From NCBI RefSeq assembly GCF_026420845.1, contig NZ_JAOWCB010000007.1, positions 62,001-126,000 on the forward strand: a DNA stretch of 64,000 bases. Direction: 5' to 3'. Numbering within the stretch: the stretch's first letter is position 1; each line of letters begins with the position of its first letter. The notes under the pieces were generated by a model. The model searched no databases, was not told the origin of the DNA, and worked only from the letters and a program-made list of their open reading frames with translations. This DNA is from Streptomyces sp. PR69 (GTDB lineage: Bacteria; Actinomycetota; Actinomycetes; Streptomycetales; Streptomycetaceae). Shown piece after piece: positions 18,948-28,988 of the stretch. Both the position numbers and the translations under genes were made by a program.

Positions 18948-19970
18948 ATGCTGATCGCTCAGCGTCCCTCGTTGACCGAAGAGGTCGTCGACGAGTACCG
19001 CTCCCGGTTCGTCATCGAGCCGCTGGAGCCGGGCTTCGGCTACACCCTCGGCAACTCCCTCCGCCGTACGCTCCTCTCCTCGATCCCGGGTGCGGCGGTC
19101 ACGTCCATCCGCATCGACGGAGTTCTGCACGAGTTCACCACCGTGCCGGGCGTCAAGGAGGACGTCACCGACCTCATCCTCAACATCAAGCAGCTGGTCG
19201 TGAGCAGCGAGCACGACGAGCCGGTCGTGATGTACCTGCGCAAGCAGGGTCCGGGCCTGGTCACCGCCGCCGACATCGCGCCGCCGGCCGGTGTCGAGGT
19301 GCACAACCCCGACCTGGTGCTCGCCACGCTGAACGGCAAGGGCAAGCTGGAGATGGAGCTGACCGTCGAGCGCGGTCGCGGCTATGTCTCCGCCGTGCAG
19401 AACAAGCAGGTGGGCCAGGAGATCGGCCGTATCCCGGTCGACTCCATCTACTCGCCGGTGCTCAAGGTCACGTACAAGGTCGAGGCCACGCGTGTCGAGC
19501 AGCGCACCGACTTCGACAAGCTGATCGTCGACGTCGAGACCAAGCAGGCCATGCGTCCGCGTGACGCCATGGCGTCGGCCGGCAAGACGCTGGTCGAGCT
19601 GTTCGGTCTGGCGCGCGAGCTCAACATCGACGCCGAGGGCATCGACATGGGCCCGTCCCCGACGGACGCCGCCCTCGCCGCGGACCTGGCGCTGCCGATC
19701 GAGGAGCTGGAGCTCACGGTCCGCTCGTACAACTGCCTCAAGCGTGAGGGCATCCACTCCGTGGGCGAGCTCGTCGCGCGCTCCGAGGCCGACCTGCTCG
19801 ACATCCGCAACTTCGGCGCGAAGTCGATCGACGAGGTCAAGGCGAAGCTGGCCGGCATGGGCCTGGCCCTCAAGGACAGCCCGCCCGGATTCGACCCGAC
19901 CGCCGCGGCGGACGCCTTCGGGGCGGACGACGACGCGGACGCGGGCTTCGTCGAGACCGAGCAGTACTGA
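18948..19970 (+). CDS. rpoA: DNA-directed RNA polymerase alpha subunit
   Basis: This is a 340-aa alpha subunit. The N-terminal assembly domain (about 1-230) has [46 protein letters not shown]. An acidic linker precedes the C-terminal DNA- and activator-binding domain (about 250-315: [48 protein letters not shown]). The acidic tail is typical for Streptomyces. rplQ, its usual immediate neighbour, is pushed 819 bp away. Confidence 0.98.
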   Translation: MLIAQRPSLTEEVVDEYRSRFVIEPLEPGFGYTLGNSLRRTLLSSIPGAAVTSIRIDGVLHEFTTVPGVKEDVTDLILNIKQLVVSSEHDEPVVMYLRKQGPGLVTAADIAPPAGVEVHNPDLVLATLNGKGKLEMELTVERGRGYVSAVQNKQVGQEIGRIPVDSIYSPVLKVTYKVEATRVEQRTDFDKLIVDVETKQAMRPRDAMASAGKTLVELFGLARELNIDAEGIDMGPSPTDAALAADLALPIEELELTVRSYNCLKREGIHSVGELVARSEADLLDIRNFGAKSIDEVKAKLAGMGLALKDSPPGFDPTAAADAFGADDDADAGFVETEQY

Positions 19971-19976
19971 GTGCCT

Positions 19977-20022
19977 CCCGCAGGGTTACGGGGCCCACGG
20001 CGTGGGCCCCTCGCCCTGCGGG
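19977..20022 (+). terminator. Composite hairpin after rpoA
   Basis: An outer stem CCCGCAGGG/CCCTGCGGG (19977-19985 with 20014-20022) encloses an inner stem GGGGCCCAC-ggc-GTGGGCCCC (19990-20010). It starts seven bases after the rpoA stop. It is very stable and would be expected to stop or slow polymerase before rplQ. Confidence 0.65.
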
Positions 20023-20770
20023 CCGCGGCGCACCTTCCCCGGGGCTCCGCCCCGGCACCGGTGTGGTTTCTCCGGCCCTCCGGGCCGTATGGGGTTGCCC
20101 GGCTCCGGCCGGGCGGTTCCGCGGCGCTCCGGGCCGGGGGCGGTTTGCCGTCCGGCATGGCCGTGGGGCGTCTGACCGGCTGCGGCCGGGTGGTTCTGCG
20201 GTCCTTTCGGGCCGGGGGAGGTTGCCTGGTTCGCGTGGCCGTTCTGCGACCCTGCGGGTCGGCTTGCCTCTCCGGGGCTTCGCCCCCGGAGCGCTGTACC
20301 CGGCTCCGCCGGTACGGTTTCTTTCTCCGGCCCTCCGGGCCGTGAGGAGTGGCCCGGCTCCGTCGGGTGGCTCTCCGGTCGCTCGGGGCGGGGAGGCACG
20401 CACCGGCCCGGGTGTGGGAAGGGTCTTGGTCCTCAAGGCCGGGGGAGGCGTCGGCCTTGGCCTGGCGTTGTCGGCTCCGTCGGTCCTCCGGGTCGGGGCC
20501 GGGAAGCGATGCATTCGCCGTGGTGTGGGTGGCATCTTGGCCCTGCGAGGCGCGGAAGCGCACCGGGCCAGGCATGCTGGGCCGCGAGAAGGGCGCACCG
20601 GCCAGGTGCGCAGCGCTCCGCGTCGCGGGGCGGGCCGGCCGCAGGCCGGAAGTGCAGGGCCCGGGCGGCAGCCCGGGCGGACAAGGTTTCCCCGGTCACC
20701 GACCGGGGGTGCGCGAGGGGCCGCAAGCCCCTCGCACAGGCTGACATCGGTACCTGATACGGCCGGTGCA
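20023..20770. repeat. GC-rich hairpin-repeat block between rpoA and rplQ
   Basis: About 750 bp have no supportable gene. The block is packed with short inverted repeats such as CCGGGGCTCCGCCCCGG (20037) and CTCCGGCCCTCCGGGCCGT, which occurs at about 20069 and again at about 20323. Open frames across it are Arg/Pro/Gly low-complexity and conflict with one another. The block breaks the normally close rpoA-rplQ pair. Confidence 0.7.
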
Positions 20771-20789
20771 GATCACAAGGAGAAGAACC

Positions 20790-21254
20790 ATGCCGAAGCC
20801 CGCCAAGGGCGCCCGTCTGGGCGGCAGCGCCGCGCACGAGAAGCTGCTTCTCGCGAACCTCGCGAAGTCGCTCTTCGAGCACGGCCGCATCACCACGACC
20901 GAGGCCAAGGCCCGCCGCCTGCGTCCGGTCGCGGAGCGTCTGATCACCAAGGCGAAGAAGGGCGACATCCACAACCGTCGCCAGGTGCTGCAGACGATCA
21001 CGGACAAGGGCATCGTCCACACGCTCTTCACCGAGATCGCTCCGCGCTACGCCGAGCGCCCGGGTGGCTACACCCGTATCACCAAGATCGGCAACCGTCG
21101 TGGCGACAACGCCCCGATGGCTGTGATCGAGCTGGTCGAGGGCGAGATCGCCAAGAAGGCGACCGTCGCCGAGGCCGAGGCCGCGACCAAGCGCGCGGTG
21201 AAGGAGGCCGAGCAGGCCGCCGAGGCTCCGGCCGAGGAGTCCAAGGAGGCGTGA
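20790..21254 (+). CDS. rplQ: 50S ribosomal protein L17
   Basis: This is a 154-aa L17 with [59 protein letters not shown] Glu/Ala-rich C-terminal extension of about 35 residues is common in actinomycetes. ATG 20790 follows a strong AAGGAGAAG site; the in-frame ATG at 20766 is leader. Because of the repeat block upstream it may depend on read-through or on an unseen promoter. Confidence 0.97.
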   Translation: MPKPAKGARLGGSAAHEKLLLANLAKSLFEHGRITTTEAKARRLRPVAERLITKAKKGDIHNRRQVLQTITDKGIVHTLFTEIAPRYAERPGGYTRITKIGNRRGDNAPMAVIELVEGEIAKKATVAEAEAATKRAVKEAEQAAEAPAEESKEA

Positions 21255-21314
21255 GCCTCCAGCTCCCGTGTGAGCGGGGGTGAAGGCCGGGCCCGGCGGG
21301 GCTCTGGCCGGCGG

Positions 21315-21345
21315 ACGGGCCCGCACCCCTCGGGGGCGGGCCCGT
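21315..21345 (+). terminator. Hairpin between rplQ and truA
   Basis: ACGGGCCCGC (21315-21324) pairs perfectly with GCGGGCCCGT (21336-21345), with inner CCCC/GGGG pairing. It lies 60 nt after the rplQ stop and 35 nt before truA. It is a likely terminator or attenuator. Confidence 0.6.
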
Positions 21346-21379
21346 TCCGTGTGTGCAGCGGTTTGAGAGGATCGATCGC

Positions 21380-22255
21380 GTGAGCGATGAGGTGGAGCCC
21401 GGCTTCGTACGGGTGCGGCTGGATCTGTCGTACGACGGCAGGGACTTCTCCGGCTGGGCCAAGCAGGCCCGCGGTCAGCGGACCGTCCAGGGGGAGATCG
21501 AGGACGCCCTGCGCACGGTGACCCGCTCCTCGCAGACGTACGAGCTGACGGTCGCGGGCCGCACCGACGCGGGCGTGCACGCCCGCGGACAGGTCGCGCA
21601 CGTGGATCTGCCCGAGGAGGTCTGGGCCGGGCACCGGGACAAGCTGCTGCGGCGGCTGGCCGGACGGCTGTCGCACGATGTCCGCGTATGGCGGGTCACC
21701 GAGGCCCCCGCCGGTTTCAACGCCCGCTTCTCGGCGATCTGGCGGCGCTACGCCTACCGTGTGACCGACAATCCCGGCGGCGTCGACCCGCTGCTGCGCG
21801 GCCACGTCCTCTGGCACGACTGGCCGCTGGACGCCGACGCCATGAACGAGGCGGCCCGCGGTCTGGTCGGCGAGCATGACTTCGCCGCGTACTGCAAGAA
21901 GCGCGACGGCGCGACCACCATCAGGACCCTCCAGCAGCTCTTCTGGGAGCGGGACCCGGCGTCCGGGATTCTCACCGCGACCGTGCGCGCCGACGCCTTC
22001 TGCCACAACATGGTGCGCTCGCTCGTCGGCGCGCTGCTGTTCGTGGGCGACGGCCACCGGCCGCCGGACTGGCCGGCGAAGGTGCTGGCCGCGGGCGTAC
22101 GGGACTCCGCCGTGCATGTCGTACGGCCGCATGGCCTGACCCTCGAAGAGGTCGGCTATCCGGCGGACGAGCTGCTGGCCGCCCGCAACCGCGAGGCCCG
22201 CAACAGGCGGTCACTGCCCGCCGGCGCTCCCGGCGGGGGCGGTGGCTGCTGCTGA
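21380..22255 (+). CDS. truA: tRNA pseudouridine(38-40) synthase TruA
   Basis: This is a 291-aa TruA that makes pseudouridine in the tRNA anticodon arm. The catalytic Asp is in [17 protein letters not shown]. Other family blocks are [32 protein letters not shown] and [17 protein letters not shown]. The GTG at 21380 has GAGAGG ten bases upstream. The 3' end overlaps the convergent membrane protein gene by 45 bp, so the Gly/Cys-rich last residues are probably a read-through extension. Confidence 0.95.
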   Translation: MSDEVEPGFVRVRLDLSYDGRDFSGWAKQARGQRTVQGEIEDALRTVTRSSQTYELTVAGRTDAGVHARGQVAHVDLPEEVWAGHRDKLLRRLAGRLSHDVRVWRVTEAPAGFNARFSAIWRRYAYRVTDNPGGVDPLLRGHVLWHDWPLDADAMNEAARGLVGEHDFAAYCKKRDGATTIRTLQQLFWERDPASGILTATVRADAFCHNMVRSLVGALLFVGDGHRPPDWPAKVLAAGVRDSAVHVVRPHGLTLEEVGYPADELLAARNREARNRRSLPAGAPGGGGGCC

Positions 22256-23161
22256 GGCCTGTGCCTCGCCGCGGCGCACGATCTGCCGGAAGGTGAACTC
22301 CGCCACGTCGTCCCCGCTCTGGAAGGCCTTGGAGTCGTCCTTGGTGACGGACTTGGGCGTGGTGTAGCCGGTGGCGGTGAAGTAGGCGTAGCGCCCGTAG
22401 TGGTTGGCGGTGAAGCGGCACACCGGGCCGCCTTTGCAGAAGGCGGGGACGCCCGCGCCGGGCAGCGGGGCGATGCTGCCGGCCGACTGCTCCACGGTCT
22501 TCTTCGCCTTGGCCTCTGTCTCGAAGACGGCGACGCCGACGGTGACGGCGATGCCGTCCCGCGTGTACGTGGCGCGCAGCACCCGGTCGCAGCCGTTGGC
22601 GGTCAGGACCGCGCCGAGTCCGCCCTTGGCGACGGCGGCGCAGTTCTCGGTGTCGCCGGTCGCGCCCTTCAGATAGCCGCGGTCGCCCATGGTGAGCCGC
22701 TTGCCGGGGAACAGCGAGCCGGCGCTCAGCGGGGCCGTGTCCTTGTCGGCGCTGGAGATGAACTCCTTGGGGTCGGGCGGCGGCAGCGGGGCGACGGAGG
22801 AGAAGGACGGCTCGGGCCGCGCGGTGTCGGACGACAGATCCGGGGGCCCGGGGAGCTGGCTGGCGCCCGTGCCGCCCGCGCGCCGGTCGTCGCCGGAGCC
22901 GTTGGCGGTGACGATCGCGGTTGCGACGATGCCGGCGACCGCCGCGGCGGCGAGCGCGCCCCCGCCGATCAGCAGCCAGCGCTTGCGGCGCGCACGGGTG
23001 GCGGAGGCGTCGGCGAGAGCGGCCCAGTCAGGACTCTGGGACCCGCCCCCCAGGGGGTCGGACGACGGCTGCCCGTAGGGGTTGTGCGGATTGAACTGGT
23101 GCTGCGGCTGCTGCTGTGATCCTCCGGGGCTCCACTGAGGTCCCCCCTGCCCAAAGCTCAT
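22211..23161 (-). CDS. Single-pass membrane protein of unknown function
   Basis: This is a 316-aa protein. An N-terminal Gln/Pro/Gly-rich cytoplasmic region contains [16 protein letters not shown]. One transmembrane helix follows ([23 protein letters not shown]), then a Ser/Pro linker. The extracellular domain has four cysteines ([27 protein letters not shown]) that could form two disulphides. I do not recognise a named domain. ATG 23161 is preferred over 23170 because AGGATG lies upstream. It overlaps truA convergently and is divergent from the ABC-F gene with a 55-bp gap. Confidence 0.8.
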   Translation of the reverse strand: MSFGQGGPQWSPGGSQQQPQHQFNPHNPYGQPSSDPLGGGSQSPDWAALADASATRARRKRWLLIGGGALAAAAVAGIVATAIVTANGSGDDRRAGGTGASQLPGPPDLSSDTARPEPSFSSVAPLPPPDPKEFISSADKDTAPLSAGSLFPGKRLTMGDRGYLKGATGDTENCAAVAKGGLGAVLTANGCDRVLRATYTRDGIAVTVGVAVFETEAKAKKTVEQSAGSIAPLPGAGVPAFCKGGPVCRFTANHYGRYAYFTATGYTTPKSVTKDDSKAFQSGDDVAEFTFRQIVRRGEAQASAAATAPAGSAGGQ

Positions 23162-23216
23162 GCCGCGCATCCTAAACCTGTTGGGGGAGACCGCTCCGCC
23201 CGGTCAGAATCGGCGC

Positions 23217-24869
23217 ATGGGACATCTGGAAGCCGCGCATCTGGAGTACTACCTGCCGGATGGGCGGGCGCTGCTGGCCGATGCCTCGTTCCGGGTGGGC
23301 GAGGGTGCGGTGGCCGCGCTGGTGGGGGCGAACGGCGCGGGCAAGACGACGCTGCTGCGGCTGCTGGCGGGGGAGCTGCAGCCGCACGGAGGGTCGGTGT
23401 CCGCGAGCGGCGGGCTGGGGGTGATGCCTCAATTCATTGGCTCGATGGGGGCACCTCCCGTGCCCGGAGGGCTACGGGGGAGGGACGAGCGCACGGTGCG
23501 CGATCTGCTGGTGTCAGTGGCCCAGCCGCGTATCCGCCAGGCGGCGCGGGCGGTCGACGCGGCCGAACAATTGATCATGACGGTGGACGATGAGGCGGCG
23601 CAGCTGCGGTATGCGCAGGCGCTGAGCGACTGGGCGGAGGCGCGGGGGTACGAGGCCGAGACGGTCTGGGACATCTGCACGACGGCGGCGCTGGGCGTCC
23701 CGTATGAGAAGGCCCAGTGGCGTCAGGTGCGGACGCTCAGCGGGGGTGAGCAGAAGCGGCTGGTGCTGGAGGCGCTGCTGCGCGGCCCGGACGAGGTGCT
23801 GCTGCTGGATGAGCCGGACAACTATCTGGACGTTCCCGGCAAGCGGTGGCTGGAGGAGCGGCTGGCCGAGACCCGTAAGACGGTGCTGTTCGTCTCGCAT
23901 GACCGGGAGCTGCTGGCACGGTCGGCCCAGAAGATCGTGGCGGTGGAGCCGGGGCCGGCGGGGTCGGACGTCTGGGTGCACGGCGGGGGCTTCGGGACGT
24001 TCCACGAGGCGCGGCGGGAGAGGTTCGCGCGGTTCGAGGAGCTGAAGCGGCGCTGGGACGAGGAGCACGCACGGCTGAAGGCGCTGGTGCTGCGGCTGCG
24101 GCAGCAGGCGGCGAACAGTCCCGACATGGCCTCCCGCTACCGCGCGATGCAGACCCGGCTGAAGAGGTTCGAGGACGCCGGGCCGCCGCCGGAGCCGCCG
24201 AGGGAGCAGGACATCCGTATGCGGCTGCGGGGCGGGCGGACCGGGGTGCGGGCGCTGACCTGCGCCCGGCTGGCGCTGACCGGGCTGATGAAACCGTTCG
24301 ACCTGGAGGTCTTCTACGGGGAGCGGGTCGCGGTGCTCGGTTCGAACGGCTCCGGGAAGTCCCACTTCCTGCGGCTGCTGGCGGGGGAGCCGGTGGCGCA
24401 CGAGGGCGAGTGGAAGCTGGGCGCGCGCGTGGTGCCGGGACACTTCGCCCAGACCCATGCGCATCCGGAGCTGCTCGGGCGGACGCTCGTCGACATCCTG
24501 TGGACTGAGCATGCCAAGGACCGGGGCAGGGCGATGAGCGCGCTGCGGCGGTATGAGCTGGAGCGCCAGGGCGACCAGGTGTTCGAGAAGCTGTCCGGCG
24601 GACAGCAGGCCCGCTTCCAGATCCTGCTGCTGGAGCTCGCCGGCACGACGGCCCTGCTCCTCGACGAGCCGACGGACAACCTGGACCTGGAGAGTGCTGA
24701 GGCGCTGCAGGAGGGGCTGGAGGCGTACGAGGGGACGGTGCTGGCGGTGACGCACGACCGGTGGTTCGCTCGCTCGTTCGACCGCTTTCTGGTCTTCGGC
24801 GCGGATGGGCGGGTCCGGGAGACGGAGGGTCCGGTCTGGGATGAGCGGAGGGTCCAGCGAGCGCGGTGA
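23217..24869 (+). CDS. ABC-F family ATPase with in-frame repeat insertion
   Basis: This is a 550-aa protein with two tandem ATPase domains and no membrane segments. Domain 1 has Walker A GANGAGKTT (37-45), LSGGEQKRL and LLLDEPDNYLD. The linker is a charged helix pair (ARRERFARFEELKRRWDEEHARLKALVLRLRQQA). Domain 2 has GSNGSGKSH, LSGGQQARF and LLLDEPTDNLD. ABC-F proteins act on the ribosome as translation or antibiotic-protection factors. Residues 77-88 (MGAPPVPGGLRG) break the MPQFIGS-RDERTVRDL block and match a Streptomyces intergenic repeat type in base sequence. This looks like a 36-bp in-frame insertion. The specific substrate or role is unknown. Confidence 0.92.
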   Translation: MGHLEAAHLEYYLPDGRALLADASFRVGEGAVAALVGANGAGKTTLLRLLAGELQPHGGSVSASGGLGVMPQFIGSMGAPPVPGGLRGRDERTVRDLLVSVAQPRIRQAARAVDAAEQLIMTVDDEAAQLRYAQALSDWAEARGYEAETVWDICTTAALGVPYEKAQWRQVRTLSGGEQKRLVLEALLRGPDEVLLLDEPDNYLDVPGKRWLEERLAETRKTVLFVSHDRELLARSAQKIVAVEPGPAGSDVWVHGGGFGTFHEARRERFARFEELKRRWDEEHARLKALVLRLRQQAANSPDMASRYRAMQTRLKRFEDAGPPPEPPREQDIRMRLRGGRTGVRALTCARLALTGLMKPFDLEVFYGERVAVLGSNGSGKSHFLRLLAGEPVAHEGEWKLGARVVPGHFAQTHAHPELLGRTLVDILWTEHAKDRGRAMSALRRYELERQGDQVFEKLSGGQQARFQILLLELAGTTALLLDEPTDNLDLESAEALQEGLEAYEGTVLAVTHDRWFARSFDRFLVFGADGRVRETEGPVWDERRVQRAR

Positions 24870-24979
24870 GCCTCCCGGGGGGCCCGGGCCCCGGGCCCCG
24901 GCCCCGGGGGCCCCGCGCCGCACGGGGCGCCCGGGGCCGGGAGGCGCACTCGCACCCCGCCGGAGGCGCTGCCGTCGTT

Positions 24980-25009
24980 TTGACCGCGAGGCGGCCGTCC
25001 GGCTATTCT
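24980..25009 (+). promoter_or_regulatory. rplM-rpsI promoter
   Basis: TTGACC (24980-24985) and TATTCT (25004-25009) are 18 bp apart, giving a leader of about 175 nt before rplM. This is the best -35/-10 match in the 321-bp gap. The left part of the gap (24875-24935) is a GGGCCC-rich hairpin cluster that may terminate the ABC-F gene. Confidence 0.6.
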
Positions 25010-25190
25010 TCTGGTTCGTTATGCGTATTGGCTTGCTCTATCTCACGTGACGGGCCCTTACGCCGGTCCACCGGGCCGATGACCAGCGGCAGGCACGCGG
25101 TTTGCGTCACCGCAGTGCTGCCAAGGCTGTCGTGATCGTCCGGGTGGCCTTGTCAGGACCCCATTCACTGAAGAAGCGAAGGCTACGACC

Positions 25191-25634
25191 GTGCGTACGT
25201 ACAGCCCCAAGCCCGGCGATGTGACGCGCCAGTGGCACATCATCGACGCGCAGGACGTTGTCCTGGGCCGTCTGGCGACCACCGCCGCAACCCTTCTGCG
25301 GGGCAAGCACAAGCCGATCTATGCTCCGCACGTTGACGCTGGTGACTTCGTCATCATCATCAACGCCGATAAGGTGCACCTCTCCGGCAACAAGCGGACC
25401 CAGAAGATGGCGTACCGCCACTCCGGCTACCCGGGTGGTCTGCGCTCCGTCCGCTACGACGAGCTGCTTGAGAAGAACCCCGAGAAGGCCGTCGAGAAGG
25501 CCGTCAAGGGCATGCTCCCCAAGAACAGCCTGGGCCGTCAGATGCTCTCGAAGCTGAAGGTCTACGCGGGCGACCAGCACCCGCACGGCGCTCAGCAGCC
25601 GGTCCCGTACGAGATCACCCAGGTCGCGCAGTAA
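25191..25634 (+). CDS. rplM: 50S ribosomal protein L13
   Basis: This is a 147-aa L13 from GTG 25191 ([67 protein letters not shown]). It has the signature [32 protein letters not shown]. It is an early 50S assembly protein. It forms the conserved rplM-rpsI operon with a 40-nt gap. Confidence 0.98.
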   Translation: MRTYSPKPGDVTRQWHIIDAQDVVLGRLATTAATLLRGKHKPIYAPHVDAGDFVIIINADKVHLSGNKRTQKMAYRHSGYPGGLRSVRYDELLEKNPEKAVEKAVKGMLPKNSLGRQMLSKLKVYAGDQHPHGAQQPVPYEITQVAQ

Positions 25635-25674
25635 GTCCGGCCACCCCTAAGACGAAGAGAATCTGAGGAGAATC

Positions 25675-26199
25675 GTGGCCGAGACCACCGCTGAGCAGCC
25701 TCTCGACGAGAACGTCGAGAACGTCGACATCGAGCACTACACCACCGAGTCCGAGACGCCGCTCGAGGGCGAGTACACCACTGAGTCCATGGCGTCCCGC
25801 TTCGGCGAGCCGCAGCCGGCCGCCGGCCTGGGCCGTCGCAAGAACGCGATCGCCCGTGTCCGGATCGTCCCCGGCTCCGGCAAGTGGAAGATCAACGGTC
25901 GCACCCTTGAGGACTACTTCCCCAACAAGGTGCACCAGCAGGAAGTCAACGAGCCCTTCAAGGTGCTTGAGCTTGAGGGCCGCTATGACGTCATCGCCCG
26001 CATCGCGGGCGGCGGCGTCTCCGGCCAGGCCGGCGCGCTGCGCCTCGGCGTGGCCCGCGCGCTGAACGAGGCGGACGTGGAGAACAACCGCGGCGCCCTG
26101 AAGAAGGCCGGCTTCCTCCGCCGCGACGACCGTGCGGTCGAGCGCAAGAAGGCCGGTCTGAAGAAGGCCCGCAAGGCCCCGCAGTACAGCAAGCGCTAA
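25675..26199 (+). CDS. rpsI: 30S ribosomal protein S9
   Basis: This is a 174-aa S9. The core (from [28 protein letters not shown] to the end RKAPQYSKR) is preceded by an acidic extension of about 45 residues that is usual in Streptomyces. The C-terminal tail contacts the P-site tRNA anticodon. The GTG at 25675 has GAGGAG upstream. Confidence 0.98.
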   Translation: MAETTAEQPLDENVENVDIEHYTTESETPLEGEYTTESMASRFGEPQPAAGLGRRKNAIARVRIVPGSGKWKINGRTLEDYFPNKVHQQEVNEPFKVLELEGRYDVIARIAGGGVSGQAGALRLGVARALNEADVENNRGALKKAGFLRRDDRAVERKKAGLKKARKAPQYSKR

Positions 26200-26227
26200 T
26201 CGCGCGCTGGCCTGCAACGGCTACTGG

Positions 26228-26262
26228 AACGCCCCGGCGGCACTCCGTGCTGCCGGGGCGTT
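26228..26262 (+). terminator. Terminator after rpsI
   Basis: AACGCCCCGGC pairs with GCCGGGGCGTT, and GCAC-TCC-GTGC extends the stem inward. It lies 29 nt past the rpsI stop and is a strong intrinsic-type hairpin. Confidence 0.75.
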
Positions 26263-26352
26263 CGTCATTGACCGGCCCGGGGCGTATAACGAGCGAGGAC
26301 ACGCCCAGGGGCCCGGATTTTCGCAGTACGGAGCAACTCTCGGAGGACAGCT

Positions 26353-27711
26353 GTGGGACGACTCTTCGGCACGGACGGTGTGCGCGGTGTCGCCAATGCG
26401 GATCTGACGGCGGAGCTGGCGCTCGGCCTGTCGGTCGCGGCGGCGCATGTGCTGGCCGAGGCGGGGACGTTTGAAGGGCATCGGCCGACCGCCGTGGTCG
26501 GACGCGATCCCCGTGCCTCAGGAGAGTTCCTGGAAGCTGCCGTCGTCGCCGGGCTCGCCAGCGCCGGTGTCGACGTGCTGCGCGTCGGTGTGCTGCCGAC
26601 GCCCGCCGTCGCGTATCTGACCGGCGCGCTCGGCGCTGACCTCGGTGTGATGCTCTCCGCGAGCCACAACGCGATGCCCGACAACGGCATCAAGTTCTTC
26701 GCGCGCGGCGGCCATAAGCTGGCCGACGAGCTGGAGGACCGTATCGAGGCCGTCTACGCGGAGCACAGGACCGGCGCGCCGTGGGACCGGCCGACCGGAG
26801 CCGGCGTGGGCCGGGTGCGGGACTACGACGAGGGCTTCGACAAGTACGTCGCCCATCTCATCGGCGTGCTGCCCAACCGTCTCGACGGGCTGAAGGTCGT
26901 CCTCGACGAGGCGCACGGCGCGGCCGCCCGGGTCTCCCCCGAGGCGTTCGCCCGGGCCGGGGCCGAAGTGGTGACCATCGGCGCCTCCCCGGACGGCCTC
27001 AACATCAACGACGGCTGCGGCTCCACCCATCTGGACCAGCTGAAGGCGGCCGTCGTCGAGCACGGCGCGGACTTCGGCATCGCGCACGACGGAGACGCCG
27101 ACCGCTGCCTCGCCGTGGACGCGGCGGGCAACGAGATCGACGGCGACCAGATCCTGGCGGTGCTCGCGCTCGCCCTGCGCGAGGCCGGTGCGCTGCGCGG
27201 CGACACGGTCGTCGCCACCGTTATGTCGAACCTCGGCTTCAAGCTGGCCATGGAGCGGGAGGGCGTAACGCTGGTGCAGACCGCGGTCGGCGACCGGTAC
27301 GTCCTGGAGGCGATGAAGGAGCACGGCTACGCGCTCGGCGGCGAGCAGTCCGGGCATGTGATCGTGCTGGACCACGCCACGACGGGCGACGGCACGCTCA
27401 CCGGGCTGCTGCTGGCCGCGCGTGTCGCGGCGACCGGCCGTCCGCTGGCGGAGCTGGCGGCGGTGATGGAGCGGCTGCCGCAGGTGCTGATCAACGTCAA
27501 GGACGTGGACAAGTCGCGGGTGAAGACCTCGGCCGAGCTGGCGAGCGCCGTGGCGGAGGCGGAGCGTGAGCTGGGCGAGACGGGCCGGGTCCTGCTGCGT
27601 CCCTCCGGGACCGAGCCGCTGGTGCGCGTCATGGTCGAGGCCGCGGACCTGGAGCAGGCGCGGTCGGTCGCGAGCCGTCTCGCCGATGTGGTGAAGTCGG
27701 CGCTGGGCTGA
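26353..27711 (+). CDS. glmM: Phosphoglucosamine mutase
   Basis: This is a 452-aa enzyme that converts glucosamine-6-phosphate to glucosamine-1-phosphate for UDP-GlcNAc and peptidoglycan. The phosphoserine loop is [12 protein letters not shown] with Ser104. The metal loop is DGDADR, the sugar loop GGEQSGH, and the phosphate loop [14 protein letters not shown]. The GTG at 26353 has GGAGG upstream. Its pathway partner glmS lies 4 kb downstream. Confidence 0.97.
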   Translation: MGRLFGTDGVRGVANADLTAELALGLSVAAAHVLAEAGTFEGHRPTAVVGRDPRASGEFLEAAVVAGLASAGVDVLRVGVLPTPAVAYLTGALGADLGVMLSASHNAMPDNGIKFFARGGHKLADELEDRIEAVYAEHRTGAPWDRPTGAGVGRVRDYDEGFDKYVAHLIGVLPNRLDGLKVVLDEAHGAAARVSPEAFARAGAEVVTIGASPDGLNINDGCGSTHLDQLKAAVVEHGADFGIAHDGDADRCLAVDAAGNEIDGDQILAVLALALREAGALRGDTVVATVMSNLGFKLAMEREGVTLVQTAVGDRYVLEAMKEHGYALGGEQSGHVIVLDHATTGDGTLTGLLLAARVAATGRPLAELAAVMERLPQVLINVKDVDKSRVKTSAELASAVAEAERELGETGRVLLRPSGTEPLVRVMVEAADLEQARSVASRLADVVKSALG

Positions 27712-27749
27712 CCCGGCTGACGAAGCGTCAAGGGCCGCTGGCTGTACGC

Positions 27750-27780
27750 GAAGGGCCGCCCCCGCGGGGGGCGGCCCTTC
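27750..27780. terminator. Bidirectional terminator between glmM and coaA
   Basis: A perfect 14-bp stem GAAGGGCCGCCCCC/GGGGGCGGCCCTTC with a 3-nt loop (gcg) lies between the convergent genes. It could serve both strands. Confidence 0.85.
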
Positions 27781-27806
27781 GCCGTGTCGGGCCGTTGTGC
27801 GGTCGG

Positions 27807-28802
27807 TCAGAGCTTGCGCAGCGACAGGCGCTGGACCTTGTGGTCCGGGCCCTTGCGCAGCACCAGCGTGGCGCGGCCGCGGGTGGGGGCCACATTCTCC
27901 AGCAGGTTCACCTTGTTGACGGTGCGCCAGGTGGTGCGCGCGTAGTCCAGCGCCTCCTCCTCGGAGACCTGGGTGTACTTGCGGAAGTACGAGAACGGGT
28001 TCTGGAAGGCCGTCTCGCGCAGCTTGCGGAAGCGGTTGAGGTACCAGGTCTCGATGTCCTCGGGGCGGGCGTCCACATACACGCTGAAGTCGAAGTAGTC
28101 GGCCAGACCGACCCGGGTGCGGCCGTCCTTGCCGGGCAGGGCGGGCTGCAGAACGTTCAGCCCCTCGACGATCAGGATGTCCGGACGGCGCACGGTCAGC
28201 ACCTCGCCCGGCACTCTGTCATAGATCAGATGGGAGTAGACGGGGGCGGTGACCTCGTCTTTTCCCGCCTTGATATCGGCGACGAAGCGGGTCAGCGCCC
28301 GCCGGTCGTAGGACTCGGGGAAACCTTTCCGCGACATCAGCCCGCGGGACTGGAGCTCCTTCATGGGCAGCAGAAAGCCGTCGGTGGTGACCCGCTCCAC
28401 GCGCGGGTGCTCGGGCCAGCGGGCCAGCAGCGCCTGCAGCAGCCGGGCGACGGTCGACTTGCCGACGGCGACGCTGCCCGCGACCCCTATGACGAAGGGC
28501 GTGCCGCGCTGTGCGCCGTGGCCGTCTCCCGCGTCGCCCAGGAATGTGTTGAGCGCACCCCGCAGACCGGCTGTGGCCTGCACATACAGATTGAGCAGCC
28601 GGGACAGCGGGAGATAGACGTCCCGGACCTCGTCCAGATCGATGACGTCGCCGAGACCGCGCAGCCGCTCGACCTCCTCGGCGGTGAGGGGGAGCGGGGT
28701 CTTGTCACGCAGCGCGCTCCACTCGGCGCGGGTCAGATCGACATACGGGGTGGGGGCGGGCTCGGAGCGACGGTGGGCGCTTCGTGGCGGCGAAGAGATC
28801 AC
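27807..28802 (-). CDS. coaA: Type I pantothenate kinase
   Basis: This is a 331-aa CoaA that phosphorylates pantothenate, the first step of coenzyme A synthesis. The P-loop is [12 protein letters not shown] (106-117). Other family blocks are [48 protein letters not shown] and [15 protein letters not shown]. The GTG at 28802 is the longest sensible start, with a poor ribosome site. An N-terminal extension of about 20 residues is Ser/Pro-rich. It is convergent with glmM and divergent from the exporter genes. Confidence 0.95.
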   Translation of the reverse strand: MISSPPRSAHRRSEPAPTPYVDLTRAEWSALRDKTPLPLTAEEVERLRGLGDVIDLDEVRDVYLPLSRLLNLYVQATAGLRGALNTFLGDAGDGHGAQRGTPFVIGVAGSVAVGKSTVARLLQALLARWPEHPRVERVTTDGFLLPMKELQSRGLMSRKGFPESYDRRALTRFVADIKAGKDEVTAPVYSHLIYDRVPGEVLTVRRPDILIVEGLNVLQPALPGKDGRTRVGLADYFDFSVYVDARPEDIETWYLNRFRKLRETAFQNPFSYFRKYTQVSEEEALDYARTTWRTVNKVNLLENVAPTRGRATLVLRKGPDHKVQRLSLRKL

Positions 28803-28988
28803 TCAGCCATTGTCACGGCTGTACGGCGGCTGTGGGTCGTGGGTTCGGTCACGTGGGTTGCGACTGTTTTGCCCATTTATGACCTGCTGACCGATGAGGA
28901 ATGTCAGTGGCGTGCGTCACAGTTGTCAGAGAAGTGAGCGCTGACCCCGGCGCTCGCAGCCGGTGTCCGCCGATCCGAGGGGAATCCC

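Noticed and set aside
20063..21283. 406-codon frame across the rpoA-rplQ gap
   Set aside because: The product is Arg/Pro/Gly-rich low complexity made from hairpin repeats and continues through rplQ in the wrong frame.
24870..25190. An r-protein L13 leader element of the Firmicutes type before rplM
   Set aside because: The gap has a promoter and GC hairpins, but no recognisable match to the known L13 leader fold could be made by eye.
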